Of a stretch of DNA of 64,000 bases, positions 59,748 to 64,000 are shown one piece after another. The first letter of the stretch is position 1. Each line of letters starts with the position of its first letter. Location of the stretch: contig NZ_JACHBQ010000001.1 of assembly GCF_014200405.1 (NCBI RefSeq), positions 4,030,001 through 4,094,000 on the forward strand, given 5' to 3'. The stretch comes from Cryobacterium roopkundense. Its GTDB lineage: Bacteria > Actinomycetota > Actinomycetes > Actinomycetales > Microbacteriaceae. The notes below the pieces were generated by a model. That model saw only the letters and a program-made list of their open reading frames with translations, did not search any database and was not told the origin of the DNA. The position numbers were made by a program, and so were the translations under genes.

Positions 59748-61251
59748 CGACACCCTCGACGCTGTTGCCGAGGGCGGCACCGTACAGGTTCCCCGCTATG
59801 ACCGAACCGGTCTCACAGCGGGCATCATGCACTTTGGGGTGGGCGGCTTTCACCGCGCGCACCACGCGCTCATGATCGACGACCTGCTCAGCCAGGGGCT
59901 CGCGCGGGACTGGGCCATCTGCGGCGTGGGCGTGATGCCGTTCGACACGAAGATGCGCGACGCTTTGCTGGCCCAGGACGGGCTGTACACCCTCGTGGTC
60001 AAGCACCCCGATGGGAGACTCGACCCTCGGGTGATCGGGTCGATTATCGACTTCATGTATGCCCCCGACGACGTGGAGGCGGTGCTCGAGCGCCTCGCCA
60101 GCCCGGAGGTGCGCATTGTCTCACTCACCGTGACCGAGGGCGGTTACAACATTCACCCGGTCAGTGGCGAATTCGATCTCTCGAACGACCTCGTTGCCAC
60201 TGACCTCGCGGCGGATGCCCTGCCCGCGACGGTCTTCGGCCTCGTGGTTGAGGCGCTGCGTCGCCGCCGAGATCGCGGCATCACGCCCTTCACCGTGATG
60301 TCATGCGACAACCTGCAGAACAACGGACGCGTGGCCCGCCGCGCCTTCGTAGCCTTCGCGACAGCGGAGGACGCCGAGCTCGGCGCCTGGATCGACGCGT
60401 CCGTCAGGTTCCCGAACTCGATGGTCGACCGCATCACGCCCGTGACGACCGACGACGACCGTGCGCAGATCACGGCAGCCTTCGGCGTCGATGACCGCTG
60501 GCCCGTCGTGTGCGAGCCCTTCCTGCAGTGGGTGCTCGAGGACTCCTTCACCGACGGGCGCCCGCCGTACGAGAAGACCCAGGCGCAACTCGTGGCCGAC
60601 GTGGAGCCGTACGAGCTCATGAAGCTGCGTCTGCTCAACGCGAGCCACCAGGGCCTGTGCTATTTCGCTCACCTGATGGGCTACCGGCTTGTGCACGACG
60701 CCGCTGCGGATCCGCTGATCGCCACGTTCCTGCGCTCCTACATGGACCTGGAGGGAACCCCCACCCTCAAGCCGGTTCCTGGCATCGACCTCGAGCACTA
60801 TAAGACCCAGCTGATCGAGCGCTTCTCCAACCCCGGAGTGCGGGACACTGTCGCGCGGCTCTGCGCGGAATCCTCAGACCGTATCCCCAAGTGGCTGCTG
60901 CCCGTGATTCGTGAGCAATCGACCCGCGGGGGCGCGATCGAGCTGTCGGCGGCCATCGTGGCGAGCTGGGCGCGCTACGCCGAGGGCATCGACGAGCAGG
61001 GGGAGCCCATCGACGTGGTCGACCGCATCACGGAACGCGTCATGGCCAGCGCCGCCGGGTACGCCGCCGACCCGCATTCTTTCCTGCGTGACCGCGACCT
61101 GTTCGGTGACCTGATCGACGACGACGGCTTCACCGCCGCCTACGACCGCGCGCTCACCCTGCTGCACGAGGTGGGAGCGCGGCGCACGCTCGGCGTGCTG
61201 CTCGGCCTCGAAGGAGCCTCGGAGCCCGACCTCGCCCAGGCCCGCCGCTAG
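59731..61251 (+). CDS. Mannitol/arabinitol 2- or 4-dehydrogenase (long-chain MDR family)
   Basis: The 506-residue product belongs to the polyol-specific long-chain dehydrogenases. It has an N-terminal NAD domain with MHFGVGGFHRAHHALM and a C-terminal catalytic domain with the Lys-Asn-His set in MKLRLLNASHQGLCYFAHLMG. These oxidise D-mannitol to D-fructose or D-arabinitol to D-xylulose. The xylulokinase gene downstream makes arabinitol, or a broad substrate range, as likely as mannitol. The ATG at 59731 lies inside the end of the HAD gene. Confidence 0.88.
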   Translation: MTALRNDTLDAVAEGGTVQVPRYDRTGLTAGIMHFGVGGFHRAHHALMIDDLLSQGLARDWAICGVGVMPFDTKMRDALLAQDGLYTLVVKHPDGRLDPRVIGSIIDFMYAPDDVEAVLERLASPEVRIVSLTVTEGGYNIHPVSGEFDLSNDLVATDLAADALPATVFGLVVEALRRRRDRGITPFTVMSCDNLQNNGRVARRAFVAFATAEDAELGAWIDASVRFPNSMVDRITPVTTDDDRAQITAAFGVDDRWPVVCEPFLQWVLEDSFTDGRPPYEKTQAQLVADVEPYELMKLRLLNASHQGLCYFAHLMGYRLVHDAAADPLIATFLRSYMDLEGTPTLKPVPGIDLEHYKTQLIERFSNPGVRDTVARLCAESSDRIPKWLLPVIREQSTRGGAIELSAAIVASWARYAEGIDEQGEPIDVVDRITERVMASAAGYAADPHSFLRDRDLFGDLIDDDGFTAAYDRALTLLHEVGARRTLGVLLGLEGASEPDLAQARR

Positions 61252-61283
61252 GCTGGGGCGACAGGGTCGAGGGAGATACCAGC

Positions 61284-62687
61284 ATGCGCGCACGCCGAGT
61301 AGTGGCCGGAGTCGACTCGTCGACCCAAAGCTGCAAGATTGTCACCGTGGACGCCAACAGCGGCGAGCTGCTGCACCTGCGCAGCGCGCCGCATCCGGAT
61401 GGCACGAGCATCGACCCGGAGCGGTGGTGGGACGCGTTTGTTGCGGCCGGCGGCGACGAACTCGACGGCGTTGCAGCGCTCGGCGTGAGCGCCCAGCAGC
61501 ACGGCATGGTGGCCCTCGACGAGGCCGGCCAGCCGGTGCATGAGGCCCTGCTCTGGAATGATGTGCGCAGCGCCCCGCAGGCGGCGGCGCTCACCGACCA
61601 GTACGGCGCCGCCACGTGGGCCGAGGAGGTCGGCGTGGTGCCGGTGGCGTCGTTCACCATCACCAAGCTCGCCTGGCTGGCGCAGAACCGGCCGGAGCTC
61701 GCCGCGCGGGTGGAGCAGGTGCTGCTGCCGCATGACTGGCTGACCTGGAACCTGCTGGGCCGCCCCGCCGAGGCCACGACCGACCGCAGTGACGCCTCGG
61801 GAACCGGCTACTTCTCCGTGCACTCCAACGAGTACCGGCCAGACCTGCTCGAGGCCGCGCTCGGCCGCTCGGCACGGCTGCCGCGGGTGCTCGGCCCGGC
61901 CGAGCGCGCGGGCGTCACCACGAGCGGAGTGATAGTGTCGGCCGGCGCGGGCGACAACGCCTCGGCTGCGCTGGGCCTCGGCATCGGGGAGGGCGACGTG
62001 GTGGTGTCGATAGGCACCAGCGGCACCGTCTTTGCGAGTACGCAGGCGCGCATCGCGGATGCCTCTGGTTCCGTGGCCGGTTTCGCGGATGCCGCCGGCG
62101 GCCAGTTACCCCTGCTTGCCACGATCAACGGCGCGCGCACGCTCGTGGCTACCGCGCAGATGCTCGGCGTCGACATCGAGCGTTTCGGTGCGCTCGCCGG
62201 GCAATCCCCGATCGACGCCGACGGGCTGCTCATGCTGCCCTACCTCGACGGGGAGCGCACCCCCAACCTGCCCGATGCCACGGGATCGTTGACAGGCATG
62301 CGCCGAGCCAATATGACGCCGGCGCACCTGGCGCAGGCATCCGTTCTCGGTGTGGTGTGCAGCCTCGCTGACGCCCTCGATTCCTTGCGTGGCCAGGGGG
62401 TCGCGGTTCGCCAGGTGATCCTGATCGGCGGCGCCTCGCAGTCGCCCGCCATTCAGAAGATCGCGGCGGATGTCTTCGGCGTACCTGTCGTGCTGCCGGC
62501 GCCCGGCGAATACGTGGCCCTCGGTGCGGCCCGCCAGGCGGCGTGGGCGCTCGACGGCGGCACTGACTTTCCTGACTGGCCGCGCGGCATCACCGCACGG
62601 GAATTCGAGCCGGCCGCGGACCGCTCGTGGGCACAGGCGGTGCGGTCGAACTACGCGGCGCAGCGCCTGGCGCTCTATGGTGTGTGA
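61284..62687 (+). CDS. xylB: Xylulokinase
   Basis: The 467-residue FGGY kinase has VAGVDSSTQSCKIVTVDA (phosphate 1), SAQQHGMVALDEAG, IGTSGTVFAS (phosphate 2) and IGGASQSPAIQKIAADVFG (adenosine region). It phosphorylates D-xylulose with ATP, feeding the pentose phosphate pathway. It completes the polyol route: uptake, oxidation, phosphorylation. A GGGAG site precedes the ATG. Confidence 0.9.
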   Translation: MRARRVVAGVDSSTQSCKIVTVDANSGELLHLRSAPHPDGTSIDPERWWDAFVAAGGDELDGVAALGVSAQQHGMVALDEAGQPVHEALLWNDVRSAPQAAALTDQYGAATWAEEVGVVPVASFTITKLAWLAQNRPELAARVEQVLLPHDWLTWNLLGRPAEATTDRSDASGTGYFSVHSNEYRPDLLEAALGRSARLPRVLGPAERAGVTTSGVIVSAGAGDNASAALGLGIGEGDVVVSIGTSGTVFASTQARIADASGSVAGFADAAGGQLPLLATINGARTLVATAQMLGVDIERFGALAGQSPIDADGLLMLPYLDGERTPNLPDATGSLTGMRRANMTPAHLAQASVLGVVCSLADALDSLRGQGVAVRQVILIGGASQSPAIQKIAADVFGVPVVLPAPGEYVALGAARQAAWALDGGTDFPDWPRGITAREFEPAADRSWAQAVRSNYAAQRLALYGV

Positions 62688-62801
62688 CCGGCCCGTCCCC
62701 CTTCAGCGCAGCCTGTGGCGGTTGGCGCAGGGAGCGCTCTGCGCTGGCCTCCGCAGCCGGCGCAACGTTCCCCGCCTGCGCCCGTGTCCCCGACCTGCGC
62801 G

Positions 62802-63800
62802 TCAGGCCGCGCAGGCGTCTTCCGCGGCGTAGCGAAACCAGTCGCGCTCGCCGCGCCGCGCCGCCGTGTGCGTGAAGACCTGCCGCCAGGTCTCGCCGCG
62901 CTCCTGGGCCGCGGTCACAGCATCCGTTGCCCAGCGGATGTCTGCGGTCAGGCTGTCGAGGTAGCTCACGGCAGGCCGGTAGCCGAGCTGTTCCCTGGCG
63001 GCGCTCATGCTCAGCACCCCGGACTGCCAGTGATCCCAGGGGGTCGCGCCCACGCCGTTCACGGGTGGGCCCGCGAACGTGCGCACCTCGGCGTCGTGGC
63101 GCATCAGCTCGAAAATGGCCCGCCCGATCTCGGCGGGGGAGTGAGCGCCGTCGTCGACCGCGTTGAGCACCCGTCGCCCGGGCTGTTCAGCGCACAGCAG
63201 GATCAGCTGCGCCACGTTGGCCGCTGCCGAGGTGCTGAGGGGGCGGCCGCCGTCCTCGGCGAGCAGGGCGGTGCTGCGCCCGTCGAACACGCGCTTGATG
63301 AAGAACCATTCGCGTAACTCCGTCGTGTGCGGGCCGTGGATCGCGCCAGGGCGCAGGATGCTCACGGGCAGGTCGTGCACCCGAAACAGCGCCCGCTCCA
63401 GGCGCGCCTTGGCAGCCGGGTAGCTCATGCCCGCCCCGGCGATCACCGGGGCATCCTCGGCAAGCGGCGCCGCGTCCGGCGCGAGTTCGTAGAGCATTCC
63501 GGTGCTGATGACCACGAGGGATCCCACGTCGCCGGCGAGGCCCGCGAGCTGCGTGGCATTGTCGGCGTCGAAGGCCGCCGTGTCGAGCACGAGATCTTGC
63601 CCGCGGGCGGCCGCGAGCAGCGCCCCGGTGTCGGCGTGATCCAAGCGGATACTTCGCGTCGCGGTCGTCGCGCTCGTCGGGCCGGCCGGCGGCTGACCGC
63701 GGTGCGCCACGGTCACATCCCAGCCCGCGCGCGCGAGTCTGTTCGCGGCCGCCACCCCCAGCTGACCGGATCCCCCGATGACAAGCGCATTCTTGCCCAT
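62802..63800 (-). CDS. NAD-dependent epimerase/dehydratase family protein
   Basis: The 332-residue extended short-chain dehydrogenase has the Rossmann motif IGGSGQLGVAAANRLARAG (GxxGxxG) and a shortened catalytic segment; SYPAAKARLE stands in the YxxxK position with Tyr and Lys four apart. It belongs to the NAD(P)-binding sugar-nucleotide-like epimerases of uncertain substrate. It is convergent with xylB. Confidence 0.8.
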   Translation of the reverse strand: MGKNALVIGGSGQLGVAAANRLARAGWDVTVAHRGQPPAGPTSATTATRSIRLDHADTGALLAAARGQDLVLDTAAFDADNATQLAGLAGDVGSLVVISTGMLYELAPDAAPLAEDAPVIAGAGMSYPAAKARLERALFRVHDLPVSILRPGAIHGPHTTELREWFFIKRVFDGRSTALLAEDGGRPLSTSAAANVAQLILLCAEQPGRRVLNAVDDGAHSPAEIGRAIFELMRHDAEVRTFAGPPVNGVGATPWDHWQSGVLSMSAAREQLGYRPAVSYLDSLTADIRWATDAVTAAQERGETWRQVFTHTAARRGERDWFRYAAEDACAA

Positions 63801-64000
63801 GCCACCACCGTAGGCGACCCCCTTCGTTCCCCCATCGCGGCGCGCGCGCTCACCCCCGTTCGGGGGCGCGCTGGCCGGTGACGGGACTTGGCCGTTCGCG
63901 CGCCCGGAAACGGCTCGGGCGGGCCGTATACCGGGGGCACGAGCCGGTTTTGGGCGCGCGACGTGCCGGATGTGGTCGGGGCCCGGGCCCGGGTCAAAGC
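63801..64000. other. Window end, no gene seen
   Basis: The last 200 bp are very GC-rich, with no supported start, RNA or repeat. They hold the promoter side of the epimerase-like gene and possibly the edge of a gene outside the window. Confidence 0.3.

Noticed and set aside
1..64000. tRNA, rRNA, prophage or defence island
   Set aside because: No cloverleaf with CCA-end and T-loop, no rRNA-like stretch, no integrase, capsid or restriction gene was recognised on either strand.

Overview
This window is high-GC actinobacterial chromosomal DNA, most likely Microbacteriaceae. The evidence is the strong GC bias, many GTG starts, a NucS/EndoMS mismatch endonuclease instead of MutS/MutL, an IdeR/DtxR-type iron box, a group-2 HrdB-like sigma factor, a 13E12/DUF222-HNH gene and a REP-type 'CGCTGGTCGAGG' palindrome. 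I cannot name the genus. No tRNA, rRNA, CRISPR array or prophage was seen.

Layout. 1-8.6 kb: an EI24 membrane protein, a zinc-ribbon protein of unknown function, a DHA2 exporter with a LysR regulator, an EamA exporter divergent from that LysR gene, a short UvrA-like ABC protein and a class II glutamine amidotransferase. 8.6-14.5 kb: an acyl-CoA catabolism operon (ligase, dehydrogenase, FadJ-like fusion) behind a promoter whose 17-bp spacer contains a perfect palindrome, with a TetR regulator upstream. 15.1-20.2 kb: a sulfur-scavenging operon in which metN, metI and metQ enclose two desulfurising-type monooxygenase genes. 20.4-24.6 kb: a DUF2079 membrane protein, a frameshifted DUF222-HNH gene, the tail of a dead GH1 glucosidase and a SRPBCC protein.

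24.6-29.4 kb is the most dynamic part. A zinc metalloprotease/VCBS-repeat gene is split by an IS110-family element, and that element carries a nested IS1380-family element. The protease gene also has a frameshifting 7-bp tandem repeat and a 12-base homopolymer. The IS110 boundaries can be placed at a CT core, because removing the element restores the protease frame. Its left end carries a candidate bridge RNA.

30-36.9 kb: a two-gene operon (CPVC membrane protein and rhodanese lipoprotein) behind a CsoR/CstR-like palindrome, a BASS transporter, a kinase-like/LuxR regulator divergent from the hxlB-hxlA formaldehyde operon, a HAD phosphatase, an aldo/keto reductase and NucS. 36.9-44.9 kb: small proteins, an MFS carrier, an iron-box-preceded ferric iron ABC transporter and a MATE exporter. 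44.9-52.7 kb: a DinB-like protein, PepO, a beta-lactamase-like protein lacking the usual SxxK lysine, a tautomerase, an operon of a papain-like peptidase, a stand-alone copy of its C-terminal domain and a chagasin-like inhibitor, then a sigma factor. 52.7-62.7 kb: a polyol (mannitol/arabitol type) uptake and catabolism locus with two DeoR regulators. The window ends with an NAD-dependent epimerase-like gene.

Two themes run across loci. Heptanucleotide tandem repeats occur at four separate places, and the 9-mer AACGGATGC recurs far above chance on both strands.
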